Shown piece after piece: positions 8,978-18,082 of a DNA stretch of 64,000 nucleotides. A program made the position numbers and the translations under genes. This stretch comes from Bifidobacterium catenulatum PV20-2 (GTDB lineage Bacteria; Actinomycetota; Actinomycetes; Actinomycetales; Bifidobacteriaceae), in assembly GCF_000800455.1 (NCBI RefSeq), contig NZ_CP007456.1:310001-374000 (forward strand). Reading direction: 5' to 3'. The notes under the pieces are model-generated. The model did not search any database. It was given only the letters and a program-made list of their open reading frames with translations, and was not told where the DNA came from. How positions within the stretch are numbered: position 1 is the stretch's first letter; every line of letters starts with the position of its first letter.

Positions 8978-9814
8978 CTACTTGTTGGCGCTTTCGTTGT
9001 TTTCGCCGTTGCTGCCGTTACTTTCGTTGCCGCTGTGCTTGTGATGATGTTTGCGATGCTTACGGACGTTTTGCGCCTCAGGCTTGCGATTGTCTAGCGC
9101 CTTCCAACCTTCTTCGGCTGCGGCGAGTTGCGCCTTGCGCTTGCTGGTGCCTGTGCCGGTGCTGATGATTTCGTCGCTTTCGCCCAGCATGACGTTCGCG
9201 GTGAACACTTGCGCATATTCCGGACCGGAAACCGACATCTGGTAGCGCGGTTCGCCGAAGCCCATGCCATGCGCTTTGACGGTAAGCGAGGTTTTCCAAT
9301 CGAGGGCTGGGCCTTCCGTCGCGACTTCCGCAAGCGTTTCGTCAACAAGATGATGCACAACGCGACGTGCCTCGTCAATGCCATGCTGAATGAACGTCGC
9401 ACCGATCAACGATTCGACGATATCGCACAAAATCGAGCTTTTATCAGCGCCGCCCTGATCGCTTTCGCCATGACCGAGCAGGATGTACGGGCCTGCATTG
9501 AGTTTTTCGCGAGCGATTTTGCTCAAGGATTCCTCGGAAACGGCTTTCGCGCGCATTTTCGCAAGCTGCCCCTCGTTCATGTCGGGATGCGCCTTGTACA
9601 GGGTTTCCGTGGAGACGAGCTCAAGCACGGCGTCGCCAAGGAATTCCAAACGTTCGTAGTTTTTTGCGCCAGGGTTCTCGTGCGAGAAGGATCGATGGGT
9701 GAGCGCTTCGACCAGCAGGTCGGGTTCGAGCGTGGTACCAAGTGCTTCAAGCAATGCGTTGGCGGTCATCTCGCCTTCGGAAACGGCGGATGCGTCGGTG
9801 TTGTTCTGGGTCAT
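8978..9814 (-). CDS. rnc: Ribonuclease III
   Basis: Double-strand-specific endoribonuclease (278 aa) that processes rRNA precursors and structured mRNAs. The RNase III signature ERLEFLGDAVLEL sits at about residues 54-66, a second acidic site lies near ILCDIVESLIGA, and a C-terminal dsRNA-binding domain covers about residues 175-245 (KAHGMGFGEPRY through AAAEEGWKAL). The last 35 residues are a His/Lys- then Asn/Gly-rich tail. The start at 9814 has GAGGAC 5-10 nt upstream; the frame is open to 9892. Gene order rpmF-rnc is typical of actinobacteria, although here a terminator and about 320 nt separate them. Confidence 0.95.
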   Translation of the reverse strand: MTQNNTDASAVSEGEMTANALLEALGTTLEPDLLVEALTHRSFSHENPGAKNYERLEFLGDAVLELVSTETLYKAHPDMNEGQLAKMRAKAVSEESLSKIAREKLNAGPYILLGHGESDQGGADKSSILCDIVESLIGATFIQHGIDEARRVVHHLVDETLAEVATEGPALDWKTSLTVKAHGMGFGEPRYQMSVSGPEYAQVFTANVMLGESDEIISTGTGTSKRKAQLAAAEEGWKALDNRKPEAQNVRKHRKHHHKHSGNESNGSNGENNESANK

Positions 9815-10076
9815 AATCGTCCTCGGTTTCGTAGTGGGTATGCGGCGGCGAAGCTCGCCGCGCTGTTCGGGACGTTGCGTACGTGGCAACAAGCCAGCGA
9901 ATCTGGCCGATTGCTATGCAAACAACAATCTCATTCAGTCTACTCTCCGCCCATGTCGAGGCGGAAATACAGGGGAATGCGCGGATATTCGGTGGATGCG
10001 ATACTCGGCGGATGCGAGGTGGGATGGTCGGGTGCGTGCGAATGCACATGGCCAAGTGCGCAGCCTGAAATATACA

Positions 10077-10108
10077 AAAACCCTGCCACCCGTCGATGGC
10101 AGGGTTTT
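10077..10108 (-). terminator. Terminator after rpmF
   Basis: Stem AAAACCCTGCCA (10077-10088) with TGGCAGGGTTTT (10097-10108) and an 8-nt loop. The minus-strand read-out ends in a T-rich arm. It sits 30 nt past the rpmF stop. Its near-perfect symmetry could also make it work on the plus strand. Confidence 0.8.
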
Positions 10109-10137
10109 AATGCTTTATGCCGTTACTCGGCAGCCAC

Positions 10138-10332
10138 TCACTTGGTGTGGATGGAGCGGACAGCCTCGCGGTACACGCGGCCGCGGTAGGCGCCGCAGCT
10201 CGGGCAGGCCATGTGCGGCAGCGACGGAGCGCCACAATTCGGGCAGGTAACGGTCTGGGCGGCCTTGGCCTTCCAGTTTGCGCGGCGAGAATGAGTATTC
10301 GCGCGCGAGGTCTTGTACTTAGGCAGTGCCAT
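10138..10332 (-). CDS. rpmF: 50S ribosomal protein L32
   Basis: Small basic ribosomal protein of 64 aa. It begins [18 protein letters not shown] and has two CxxC pairs (CPNCGAP and CPSCGAY) forming the zinc-ribbon variant of L32. The length fits the family. It is preceded by the DUF177 gene on the same strand, the conserved yceD-rpmF arrangement, and ends at a strong hairpin terminator. Confidence 0.95.
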   Translation of the reverse strand: MALPKYKTSRANTHSRRANWKAKAAQTVTCPNCGAPSLPHMACPSCGAYRGRVYREAVRSIHTK

Positions 10333-10460
10333 TGTGTTTCCTCTGTTTCGTTCGAACGATTGAGCTTAAGCGTTCAGTATCTTAACTTGTGCTCCGTACA
10401 AACTGCAAAACCCAAGCAAAATCCGAACGAAACCCAAGCGAAATCAGTCCTGTTCGCAGT

Positions 10461-11087
10461 CTATTTATTGCCTTCCAGCTGGGCCTTCAACCCCTCCAAA
10501 GCGGCAAAACGAATATCGGTCACATCATGATGATGGTCCGGTTCCTCGTTCAAATCGGCACCGCACTGCGAGCACAATCCCAAGCAATCCGGTTTGCACA
10601 ACGGTTGCAGCGGCAGTTCCTCAACCAGCGTGTCGCGCAGCAAAGCCTCGATATCGGCCCAGGAGCCGCCTTCAAGCAGCGGATACGAATCTTCCGACTC
10701 GTCTTCGCCGGCAATAATGTCGACTTCTTCTTCCTTGACGCCGCCCTTGCCATTTTTGCCGCCCTTACCGGACGTAACGTTTGCGGACTTGTCTTCATAC
10801 GGGAAGAACGAGGTGACGTTCACCGTCCAATCGCGCTTGATCGGTTTCAAGCAACGGGTGCATTCCGCATGCACGGGGGCGCTGATACGGGCGTTGAAAA
10901 TCAAGCCGTCAACAATCGAATCAAACGATCCGACAACAGCGACGTCAGCACCCTCCTCAACGCCGACGATCTCATCGCCGATGCCGCTCGGTGCGGGGAA
11001 AGTCGCGTCGATCTCCTTGCTTTGCCCGGCTCGTGAGGCGACCTGCGCCACGGAAATCGCCCACGGGGAATCTTCGATACGTGCCAT
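10461..11087 (-). CDS. YceD/DUF177 family protein
   Basis: 208-aa protein of the YceD (DUF177) family, almost always encoded just upstream of rpmF; in plants and E. coli it has been linked to 23S rRNA maturation, and no enzymatic activity is established. Cysteine motifs are visible: CTRCLKP at about residues 76-82 and the C-terminal CKPDCLGLCSQCG at about residues 163-175. Between them is a Gly/Lys/Glu-rich insert (about residues 104-120) that looks disordered. It is preceded by a sepIVA-like gene 14 nt upstream, so it is probably co-transcribed with it and coaD. Confidence 0.85.
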   Translation of the reverse strand: MARIEDSPWAISVAQVASRAGQSKEIDATFPAPSGIGDEIVGVEEGADVAVVGSFDSIVDGLIFNARISAPVHAECTRCLKPIKRDWTVNVTSFFPYEDKSANVTSGKGGKNGKGGVKEEEVDIIAGEDESEDSYPLLEGGSWADIEALLRDTLVEELPLQPLCKPDCLGLCSQCGADLNEEPDHHHDVTDIRFAALEGLKAQLEGNK

Positions 11088-11101
11088 GTTCAGCCTTCCA
11101 T

Positions 11102-11875
11102 TCAGCTTTCCGGATAGTCGTTTGCGTCAAGATGCGGCACATGCGTGCTCGCTTCGCGCTGGCGATCATACAGTACGTTCAATCCCGCCTGCACGTCGTT
11201 GCCAAGCTTGCCGAGCTGCTGTTGCAGCGTTTCCATCACCGTGGTGCAGTATTTGTCGGCTCCCTGCGTGAGATGGTCGGCCCTGGCTTGCGCTTGGTCG
11301 AGAATAGCACGCGCCTTCTGCCGAGCCAGTTCGGTCACGTTTTCCTGCCCGGCGAGGAATTGCGCCTGCTCGTTGGCTTCACGTATCGTGTCTGCCGCAC
11401 GCGATTGCGCCGAAGCGACGATGGCGTTGGCTTGCGTCTGCGCGCTTTCCAAACGTCGTTCCGACTCACGCATCAACGCCGAGGCGCGTTCCAGCTGCAC
11501 CGGCATCATTTTCTTCAACTGGTCGAGCTGTTCGGTGAATTCGTCGCGGTCGACGCGCACGCTGCCGGGGAAGAACAGTATCGGTTTCGCTTCGTCCAAT
11601 GCCGATTCGAGTTTGTCGATGATGTCGTACACGGTGGTGAATTCGTCGCGGCTCAAATCGTTGGAATCGTCCAGCGGCGCGTTGGGATTGAACGTGTTGC
11701 GTAAATCCGGCAGATCAGACATGGAAATCAACGGTTTGATCGGCTCGGCGGCGCGTTCCGTGGCTTGCGCCTTCTGACCGGACTGGGCCGTCCGATCGAT
11801 TGGGCGTTCGGCAGTCACGTCGTCGTCAAACTGGCTGTCAGCCGGATCGTACGCATTCGTTTCTTCACCCATCAT
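11102..11875 (-). CDS. SepIVA/DivIVA-like coiled-coil protein
   Basis: 257-aa cytosolic protein with an acidic, disordered N-terminus (about residues 1-65) and a long coiled coil (about residues 115-235) rich in Ala, Gln, Glu and Arg (for example [20 protein letters not shown]). It resembles mycobacterial SepIVA and other DivIVA-domain relatives that organise septation and cell-wall growth. Position supports this: in mycobacteria sepIVA also sits next to the DUF177 gene and rnc. Its start overlaps the coaD stop by 4 nt (ATGA), indicating translational coupling. The function is inferred from architecture and neighbours. Confidence 0.7.
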   Translation of the reverse strand: MMGEETNAYDPADSQFDDDVTAERPIDRTAQSGQKAQATERAAEPIKPLISMSDLPDLRNTFNPNAPLDDSNDLSRDEFTTVYDIIDKLESALDEAKPILFFPGSVRVDRDEFTEQLDQLKKMMPVQLERASALMRESERRLESAQTQANAIVASAQSRAADTIREANEQAQFLAGQENVTELARQKARAILDQAQARADHLTQGADKYCTTVMETLQQQLGKLGNDVQAGLNVLYDRQREASTHVPHLDANDYPES

Positions 11876-12366
11876 GCTCTCTTTTCATTGTTAAGCGCTT
11901 CGCCGAGCAGCGGAATCACGCAATCGGGCACCATGCCAGTCACATCGCCGCCGTGGCGAGCCACATCTTTCACTATCGAACTGGAAATATGTTCCAAATC
12001 AGGTGCCGCCGGCAAAAACAGCGTTTCCACATCGGCAAGCTTGCGATTGACTAACGCCATACCCAACTCGGCCTCATAATCGCCATTCTGGCGAAGACCC
12101 TTCACAATAACCGTCGCGCCGACCTTTTTGCAATAGTCGGTAATCAGTCCGGTTGTTGAAGAAACCTTGATATTGCGGCAATTCCGCTTTTCAAGCGCCT
12201 TACGGATGATCTCAACGCGGGTCTCTTCGGAAAACATCGGTGTTTTCGCCGCGTTCACCGCCACCACAACATGCACTTCATCGAAAAAACGCGCGCAACG
12301 TTCGATGACGTCCAAATGTCCGGCGGTTACTGGGTCGTACGACCCGGGGCAAACTGCAATTGTCAT
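11872..12366 (-). CDS. coaD: Phosphopantetheine adenylyltransferase
   Basis: Transfers AMP from ATP to 4'-phosphopantetheine, the penultimate step of coenzyme A synthesis (164 aa, normal length). The nucleotidyltransferase motif is at the N-terminus ([19 protein letters not shown], with the T/HxGH-type AGH), the substrate-binding [16 protein letters not shown] segment is mid-protein, and the [10 protein letters not shown] motif is near residue 130. CoA is the source of the phosphopantetheine arm of the fatty acid synthase at 51642. It is the first gene of the minus-strand coaD-sepIVA-DUF177 group. Confidence 0.95.
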   Translation of the reverse strand: MTIAVCPGSYDPVTAGHLDVIERCARFFDEVHVVVAVNAAKTPMFSEETRVEIIRKALEKRNCRNIKVSSTTGLITDYCKKVGATVIVKGLRQNGDYEAELGMALVNRKLADVETLFLPAAPDLEHISSSIVKDVARHGGDVTGMVPDCVIPLLGEALNNEKRA

Positions 12367-12483
12367 AGCCTCAAGCGTACCGCGGTTGCGTGAAATTACG
12401 CGAAGTGTCGGCGAATATGTGGGTTTTCATGGCTATGATGGAGGCAGTGGTGCCGCGGTTGCGGCGTATTTGAGGAGTTGATT

Positions 12484-12810
12484 ATGGCATTTTCGATGTT
12501 TGGGGATCGCGACGGCTTCATTGACGAGGCTGATCCGGTCTCGCCGCTTTCCAATCCGGATGCTGGTACCGGCACTGCGGTGCTGGAACGTCCCGAAGAG
12601 GAGACGAAGCTGGATGATGGCGGCAATGGTGATGCGGATCGTTTCGCACATTATGTGTCGCGCGATCGCATTGCCGAGTCCCGTCGCACCGGCCGACCGG
12701 TGGTGGCGTTGTGCGGCAAGGTGTGGGTGCCGAAGCGTGATCCTTCGCAGTTCCCGGTATGCCCGGATTGCAAACGCATCTACGACGAAATGATGAACTC
12801 CAACTTCTGA
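12484..12810 (+). CDS. DUF3039 family protein
   Basis: 108-aa small actinobacterial protein. The N-terminal half is acidic and low complexity; the conserved C-terminal half contains RFAHYVSRDRIAESRRTG, ALCGKVWVP and a CPDCKRIYDE pair that, with the earlier Cys, could bind zinc. No biochemical role is known. TGAGGAG at 12471-12477 places the start at the ATG at 12484 rather than an in-frame TTG at 12478. It is divergent from coaD. Confidence 0.75.
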   Translation: MAFSMFGDRDGFIDEADPVSPLSNPDAGTGTAVLERPEEETKLDDGGNGDADRFAHYVSRDRIAESRRTGRPVVALCGKVWVPKRDPSQFPVCPDCKRIYDEMMNSNF

Positions 12811-12896
12811 TCGTTTTTCTCATCGTATTTCTCGTCGTATGGTGATTTTGGAATTTCACTGAGATTTCTGAAGATTGCCGAACGCTATCACGTATA

Positions 12897-12965
12897 AAAA
12901 ATCTGCCGAGATGGTCTCTGTATCGAAATTGTTTTCGATAATTTAGATTGTCTTGGCAGATTTTT
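12897..12965. terminator. Convergent (bidirectional) terminator structure
   Basis: Outer arms AAAAATCTGCC (12897-12907) and GGCAGATTTTT (12955-12965) enclose a second perfect hairpin, TATCGAAA (12921-12928) with TTTCGATA (12933-12940). With T or A tracts on both flanks it can end transcripts from both the DUF3039 gene (plus) and the aldo/keto reductase (minus). Confidence 0.6.
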
Positions 12966-13013
12966 ATTGCTATCGCGTTTTATTGTCGGCTTGCTTTTTT
13001 GAAATATCCGCGT

Positions 13014-14024
13014 TTAGCGCAGCGAGATTTCGTCGATGCGGCGCAGCTCCTCATCGCTGAACGTGGTGTTCTTCAGCGCGCCGATATTGTCGAGCAGCTG
13101 CTGCGGGCGGGATGCGCCGACAAGCACGGACGTTACGTAACCGTCGTGCAGCAGCCAGGCGAGCGCCATTTCGGCGAGCGTCTGACCACGTTCGGCGGCA
13201 AGGTCGTTCAGGTCGCGGATCTGCTGCAGGCGTTCCGGTGTCAACGCGCTTTCCTTGAGGAAGCGGCCGTCATGTGCGATGCGGCTGTCTGCGGGCACGC
13301 CGTTGAGATAGCGGTTCGTGAGCAGGCCCTGCTCGAGCGGCGAGAATGTGATGAGGCCTTTGCCGAGCTTTTTTGCGGTTTCCTTCAAGCCGTTGCGTTC
13401 CACAGTGCGGTCGAAAATGTTGTAGCGGTTCTGGTTGATGATGAACGGCACGTGCAGCTCATCGAGGATTGCGGTGGCCTTTTCGAGCGTCGGGCCGTCG
13501 TAGTTGCTCAAGCCCACGTACAGCGCTTTGCCGCTTTGCACGGCGGTTGCCAGTGCGCCCATGGTTTCTTCGAGCGGCGTGGAGGAATCCATGTGGTGAT
13601 GGTAGAAAATGTCGACGTAGTCAAGGCCGAGACGTTCGAGGCTCTGATCGAGGGAGGCGAGCAGATATTTGCGGCTGCCGAGATCGCCGTAGGGGCCGAG
13701 CCACATTTCGTAGCCGGCTTTGGTGCTGATGATCAGTTCGTCACGATGATGATGGAAATATTCGTGCAAGAGACGGCCGCAGTTCTTTTCCGCGCTGCCC
13801 GGTTCGGGGCCGTAATTGTTGGCGAGGTCGAAATGCGTGATGCCGTTGTCGAATGCGGTGAACACGATGTCGCGCATGGTGGCGTATGGCGTAATATCGC
13901 CGAAATTATGCCAAAAACCGAGCGAAACCGCTGGAAGTTTCAGACCGCTCGCACCCACATGGTTGTAGGTCATGGAGTCGTATCGGGTGGGTGACGGCGT
14001 GTAGACGGTGGTCGGTTCGAGCAT
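13014..14024 (-). CDS. Aldo/keto reductase, YghZ-like
   Basis: NADPH-dependent oxidoreductase (336 aa) of the TIM-barrel aldo/keto reductase superfamily. The catalytic tetrad positions are recognisable: Asp in HFDLANNYG, the following Tyr, Lys in ISTKAGYEMW and His in FYHHHMD. The N-terminal YNHVGASGLKLPAVSLGFWHNFGD and STKAGYEMWLGPYGD segments match the L-glyceraldehyde-3-phosphate/methylglyoxal reductase subgroup (YghZ/Gpr), so a role in carbonyl detoxification is likely. AAGGAGGAA lies just before the ATG at 14024. It is divergent from a MerR regulator, with a palindrome in the shared spacer. Confidence 0.88.
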   Translation of the reverse strand: MLEPTTVYTPSPTRYDSMTYNHVGASGLKLPAVSLGFWHNFGDITPYATMRDIVFTAFDNGITHFDLANNYGPEPGSAEKNCGRLLHEYFHHHRDELIISTKAGYEMWLGPYGDLGSRKYLLASLDQSLERLGLDYVDIFYHHHMDSSTPLEETMGALATAVQSGKALYVGLSNYDGPTLEKATAILDELHVPFIINQNRYNIFDRTVERNGLKETAKKLGKGLITFSPLEQGLLTNRYLNGVPADSRIAHDGRFLKESALTPERLQQIRDLNDLAAERGQTLAEMALAWLLHDGYVTSVLVGASRPQQLLDNIGALKNTTFSDEELRRIDEISLR

Positions 14025-14107
14025 TGTTCCTCCTTGAAAACTATGCGTATTCCGCTGTGCGCTGTGTTACTTGTGACAGCGCATGCCGTGAGTTTATCAA
14101 CGATTCT

Positions 14108-14138
14108 ATCGTCGCACTTCAAGTAAACTTGAACGCAA
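14108..14138 (-). promoter_or_regulatory. Putative MerR-type promoter/operator
   Basis: A palindrome TTCAAGT-AA-ACTTGAA (14118-14133) lies between the divergent aldo/keto reductase and merR genes. On the minus strand a TTGCGT -35 (14138-14133) and a GACGAT -10 (14113-14108) flank it with a 19-nt spacer, the over-long spacing that MerR activators untwist. This points to control of the reductase by the adjacent regulator. Confidence 0.55.
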
Positions 14139-14221
14139 ATATCGTCGATAGTGTGTTTTCCGATGATTGCCAATCGCAAGGAATCGCAAAATCGCAGAAA
14201 ACGTAGAAATGAGACGGGAAG

Positions 14222-14656
14222 ATGGCAACATATACGATTCGTGAGGTTGCGCAACGATTCCATGTGCAGACGTCAACCTTGCGCTATTACGAGGATCAGG
14301 GGCTGCTGTGCAATGTGGAACGCGACGATGCGGGGCGGCGCGTGTACACCGACGCGCATATTGGGCGGCTCAAGGCGATCGCCTGCTTCAAACATGCGGG
14401 CATGAGCATCGACGAACTCAAGCGCTTCTTCGCCTACGAAAAGGATGAGCGCGCACATATCGCGGACATGTTGGAATTGTTGGAATCGCGGCATCATGCG
14501 ATTCTGGAGCAGCGGGCCGCGCTGGAAGAAGCGTACATGCATGTATTGCGCAAACTGCACTTGTACCGCGATATTCAGCACAGTATTGAAACCGGCGAGC
14601 CGTACCCGGATTGGTCGAACTACGATGGCAGGGATTTTCGTGCCGACGATCGGTGA
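14222..14656 (+). CDS. MerR family transcriptional regulator
   Basis: 144-aa regulator with an N-terminal winged-helix domain (YTIREVAQRFHVQTSTLRYYEDQGLL), the DAGRRVYTDAHIGRLKAI wing, and a dimerisation coiled coil (about residues 72-118). There is no cysteine array for metal binding; the few cysteines lie within the DNA-binding half, so an organic or stress signal is more likely than a metal. The conserved segment KHAGMSIDELKRFF places it among NmlR/AdhR-like regulators that control aldehyde-responsive reductases. It is divergent from such a reductase. Its last codons merge into a 10-bp-periodic repeat. Confidence 0.85.
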   Translation: MATYTIREVAQRFHVQTSTLRYYEDQGLLCNVERDDAGRRVYTDAHIGRLKAIACFKHAGMSIDELKRFFAYEKDERAHIADMLELLESRHHAILEQRAALEEAYMHVLRKLHLYRDIQHSIETGEPYPDWSNYDGRDFRADDR

Positions 14657-14760
14657 AGATTAGTGACGATTGATGGAGATCGGTGCCGCCCGGTGGCGTC
14701 CGGTTGGCGAAGATCGGAAACGGTGAGGTTCGGTGGCGTTCGGTGAGAATCGGCAAACAA
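14641..14760. repeat. Degenerate decamer tandem array (10-bp period)
   Basis: About eleven consecutive 10-bp units of the pattern CGGTGNNGNT, starting within the final codons of merR. Units at 14651, 14681, 14691, 14721, 14731 and 14741 begin exactly with CGGTG, and 14701 with CGGTT; those at 14661, 14671, 14711 and 14751 are degraded. The array ends at the hairpin terminator at 14762. Confidence 0.6.
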
Positions 14761-14794
14761 AAGGTGTGGAACCGTAAACTACGGTTCCACACCT
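14758..14794 (-). terminator. Terminator between merR and rdgB
   Basis: A 15-bp perfect stem AGGTGTGGAACCGTA (14762-14776) with TACGGTTCCACACCT (14780-14794) and a 3-nt loop, followed on the minus strand by TTTTGTTTG. It serves rdgB, which ends at 14858, and may also stop merR read-through. Confidence 0.85.
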
Positions 14795-14857
14795 GATAGC
14801 AATTGTTGCGTCTTGTCTTGCGACGGCTTGTTCGACCCCGCGTCGGCCTTGCTTCTC

Positions 14858-15532
14858 TTACTTCAGCAGGGCGGCCACGGACGGCAGCAGAGCACGCAAG
14901 GCCTTGCCTCGGTGGGAGATGGAGTTCTTTTCGGCCGGTTCCATCTGCGCGGAAGTGAGTTTCTCGCCCGCTTCCGTGGCACGGGCGGGCTGATCGTCGG
15001 GCACGAACAGTGGATCATATCCGAAGCCATGCTCGCCATGTGGTCCATGCAGCAGCACACCCGGCATTTCGCCGATTTCCACAGTCTCGCTGGCAATCGT
15101 ATAACGGCCGTCGGTGCCGGCGCCAGCTTCGGTTTCCGGCACCACCAGCGCGGCTGCGCAACGGAAACGCGCGGTACGCTTGGCGTCCGGAATGTCGGCG
15201 ATCTGCGCGAGCAGCAGCGCATTATTGGCTTTGTCGTCGCCATGCTTGCCCGACCAACGTGCGGAAAGAATGCCGGGGGCATTGCCCATCACGTCGACGA
15301 TCAGGCCGGAATCGTCGGCGATCGCCGGGCAGCCTGTGCGCGCTGCCACGTCGCGGGCCTTGAGTAGCGCATTCTCTTGGAAGGTCACGCCGTCTTCCAC
15401 CGGATCCGGCAGATTCAGCGAGCCGGCGGACACCAGCTCCACCTGAGTCGCGTCCTCACCCAGGCAATCTTCCAGAATGCGATTGATTTCAACGAGTTTG
15501 CCTTCGTTATGGGTTGCGACGATGATTCTCAC
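14858..15532 (-). CDS. rdgB: Non-canonical purine NTP pyrophosphatase (RdgB/HAM1)
   Basis: Cleaves dITP, ITP and XTP to monophosphates, preventing damaged purines entering nucleic acids (224 aa). The HAM1 signature is present: VATHNEGKLVEI at residues 4-15, the metal-site Asp in AIADDSGLIVD, GILSARWSG, and the C-terminal FGYDPLFVPDD and SHRGKAL. Two low-complexity inserts, around residues 125-140 and 180-195, make it slightly longer than the usual 190-205 aa. It is downstream of rph on the same strand, the common actinobacterial rph-rdgB pair. Confidence 0.95.
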   Translation of the reverse strand: MRIIVATHNEGKLVEINRILEDCLGEDATQVELVSAGSLNLPDPVEDGVTFQENALLKARDVAARTGCPAIADDSGLIVDVMGNAPGILSARWSGKHGDDKANNALLLAQIADIPDAKRTARFRCAAALVVPETEAGAGTDGRYTIASETVEIGEMPGVLLHGPHGEHGFGYDPLFVPDDQPARATEAGEKLTSAQMEPAEKNSISHRGKALRALLPSVAALLK

Positions 15533-15662
15533 GTTCCGATTCCTTTCGTTGCTGTTCGTTGCTTCGTTGATGTCGGCTTGCCTGACGTGCGCTTGACGTG
15601 CCCTGGCTTGCCTGACCTACGCTCGTTTTGCGAGGCCAGCCTACGATTGGCTTGCGGCCGTT

Positions 15663-16427
15663 TCAGTCCTGTGCGAGCGCGGCCTGCTGTGCGGCCTGCA
15701 GTTCCTTGTTGCCCTTTTCCGCCAGATCGAGCAGCTCGTTCAGCTCGGCGCGGTTGAACGGACGATGCTCCGCGGTGCCCTGAATCTCAATGAATTCGCC
15801 GGATCCGGTCATGGCCACATTCATGTCGGTCATGGCCTTGCTGTCTTCGATATACGGCAGATCAAGCATCGGCTTGCCGTCAATCACGCCCACGGACACG
15901 GCGGAAACACTGTCTTTGATCACGCGGTCGGCAGACCTGATGTGCTTGCGCTTCTCGGCCCAACGCATGGCGTCCACGAGCGCCACGTACGCGCCGGTGA
16001 TCGATGCGGTTCGGGTGCCGCCGTCAGCTTGCAGCACGTCGCAGTCGATCTGCACCTGGTTTTCGCCGAGCGCCTTCATGTCGACCACGCCACGCAGGCA
16101 GCGTCCGATCAGTCGGCTGATCTCGTGCGTGCGTCCGCCGATCTTGCCGCGCACGGATTCGCGATCAGTGCGGTCTGCGGTGGCTCGCGGCAGCATCGCA
16201 TATTCTGCGGTGACCCAGCCCAGGCCGGAGTCCTTGCGCCAACGAGGCACGCCTGCGGTGAACGTGGCCGTGCACATTACGCGCGTATTGCCGCATTCCA
16301 CGAGCACGGACCCTTCCGGAACATCCGTGAAATGACGAGTGATGCGCACCGGACGCAGCTCATCCACCTTACGTCCGTCCGCACGAATTACCGTCTGCCC
16401 GTCCAACATGTCTTTAATCGCTACCAT
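15663..16427 (-). CDS. rph: Ribonuclease PH
   Basis: Phosphorolytic 3'-5' exoribonuclease that trims tRNA 3' ends (254 aa, usual length). Family motifs are visible: [46 protein letters not shown], the phosphate-binding [20 protein letters not shown] and [17 protein letters not shown]. rph is followed by rdgB after a 130-nt spacer that contains repeated GCTTGCCTGAC and GCTTGACGTG words but no clear hairpin. Confidence 0.96.
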   Translation of the reverse strand: MVAIKDMLDGQTVIRADGRKVDELRPVRITRHFTDVPEGSVLVECGNTRVMCTATFTAGVPRWRKDSGLGWVTAEYAMLPRATADRTDRESVRGKIGGRTHEISRLIGRCLRGVVDMKALGENQVQIDCDVLQADGGTRTASITGAYVALVDAMRWAEKRKHIRSADRVIKDSVSAVSVGVIDGKPMLDLPYIEDSKAMTDMNVAMTGSGEFIEIQGTAEHRPFNRAELNELLDLAEKGNKELQAAQQAALAQD

Positions 16428-16686
16428 CGTTGATTTCTCTGCTTTCGATTGATTACACGATCAACAATCGCTTGTATTTTCCGAAAAAACAGTATCACCA
16501 GCCGAAAACCCGTCTTGAGGTGCGTGAATCGTTTGCAATCGTCTTGCGACCATTTTGCGTCGTTTCCGCGTTTGTCTCACGTAATGCAGGCATGCAAGCA
16601 CGTATGATGGAACGAAAACCTGTGTGTGGCCGCGGCGAGGCCTACGCTTATGGTCAGTTTCACCAAAAGTCAGAAAGGCTTTGGAA

Positions 16687-18009
16687 ATGCTGGATTATTC
16701 ACCTGCACTCATGACCGACATGTACGAATACACCATGCTTGACGCGTGTCTGAGGGACGGCACCGCCAATCGCAAGTGCGTATTCGAAATTTTCACCCGC
16801 CACCTGCCGCTTGGCCGCCACTACGGAGTGGCCGCCGGGCAAGGACGCATTCTTGACGCGCTTGAAAACTTCCATCTTGACGATAATGATCTGAAATTTC
16901 TTGCAGATCGCAAGGTGGTAGGCCCTGAAACCATCAAATGGCTTGAGAATTTCCATTTCTCCGGTTCAATCAAGGGCTATCGCGAAGGTGAGATGTTCTT
17001 CCCGAATTCGCCAATTCTGCAAGTCGAAGGCACGTTCGGCGAGTGCACGCTGCTGGAAACGCTGTTGCTGAGCATTCTGAATTACGATTCCGCGGTTGCG
17101 TCGGCGGCGTCCCGCATGGTCAGCGCAGCGAAGGATCGCCCATGCATGGATATGGGCGGCCGCCGAACGAACGAGTGGGCCGCCGTTGCCGCAGCCCGCG
17201 CCGCCGTAGTGGGTGGTTTCAAAGGCACGGCCAATCTGCTGGCCGCGCAAATGTATGGTTTGAAGGCCATTGGCACGGCCGCGCACTGCTTTACGCTGGT
17301 GCATGATGACGAGCGTAGCGCGTTTGAATCGCAGATCGCCGCGCTTGGCAAGAACACCACGCTGCTGGTCGACACGTACAACATTGAAGAGGCTGTGAAG
17401 ACGGCTGTTGAGGTGGCTGGCCCCGAATTGGGCGGCGTGCGTATCGATTCCGGCGACTTGGCGTCGCTGGCGCAGCGTGTGCGCAACCAGCTGGACGCGT
17501 TGGGTGCCACCAACACGAAGATCACCGTTACCAACGATTTGGATGAGTATGCGCTCGCATCGCTGCAGACCGCGCCGGTCGATTCGTATGGTGTGGGCAC
17601 CATGCTCGTCACCGGATCGGGCGCTCCGACCTGCGCGATGGTGTATAAGCTGACCGAACGCGAGAATTCCGCCGGCGACATGCAGCCGGTGGCCAAGAAG
17701 TCGAAGGACAAGGCCACGGTTCCGGGTCGCAAGCTTGCGTTCCGCTCGTACGAGTATTCGCTGGCCGATTGCGAACATGTGATTTCCGGTTCCGAAAAGC
17801 AGCTTGCCACATACCAACCGGAAGAAGGCTGGAAGGATCTGCTGGTCGACTACGTGTCCAACGGCGAAATCAACTCCGACTATCAGGGGCACGAAGCTAT
17901 CGTCAACGCGCATAATTATCGCGCTCAGGCGCTGGCCGAACTGCCGATCGGTGCGCAAAGCCTCATGAAGGGCGATCCGGTGATCCCTACCGAAATCACC
18001 GTCCTTTGA
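16687..18009 (+). CDS. pncB: Nicotinate phosphoribosyltransferase
   Basis: Converts nicotinate, PRPP and ATP to nicotinate mononucleotide in NAD salvage (440 aa). Characteristic segments are LMTDMYEYTML near the N-terminus, DMGGRRTNEWAAVAAARA, the autophosphorylated-His region GTAAHCFTLVHDDE, and the phosphoribosyl site GVRIDSGDLASLA. The start at 16687 follows CAGAAAGGC; an upstream in-frame extension to 16624 lacks a ribosome site. It is divergent from rph, separated by about 260 nt. Confidence 0.92.
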   Translation: MLDYSPALMTDMYEYTMLDACLRDGTANRKCVFEIFTRHLPLGRHYGVAAGQGRILDALENFHLDDNDLKFLADRKVVGPETIKWLENFHFSGSIKGYREGEMFFPNSPILQVEGTFGECTLLETLLLSILNYDSAVASAASRMVSAAKDRPCMDMGGRRTNEWAAVAAARAAVVGGFKGTANLLAAQMYGLKAIGTAAHCFTLVHDDERSAFESQIAALGKNTTLLVDTYNIEEAVKTAVEVAGPELGGVRIDSGDLASLAQRVRNQLDALGATNTKITVTNDLDEYALASLQTAPVDSYGVGTMLVTGSGAPTCAMVYKLTERENSAGDMQPVAKKSKDKATVPGRKLAFRSYEYSLADCEHVISGSEKQLATYQPEEGWKDLLVDYVSNGEINSDYQGHEAIVNAHNYRAQALAELPIGAQSLMKGDPVIPTEITVL

Positions 18010-18082
18010 CTCGTGCTACCATCATGCTGGTTGCGTACGGCAATCAATCTCGTAATCAACCAGCATGAAGGGGTAGGATTAC

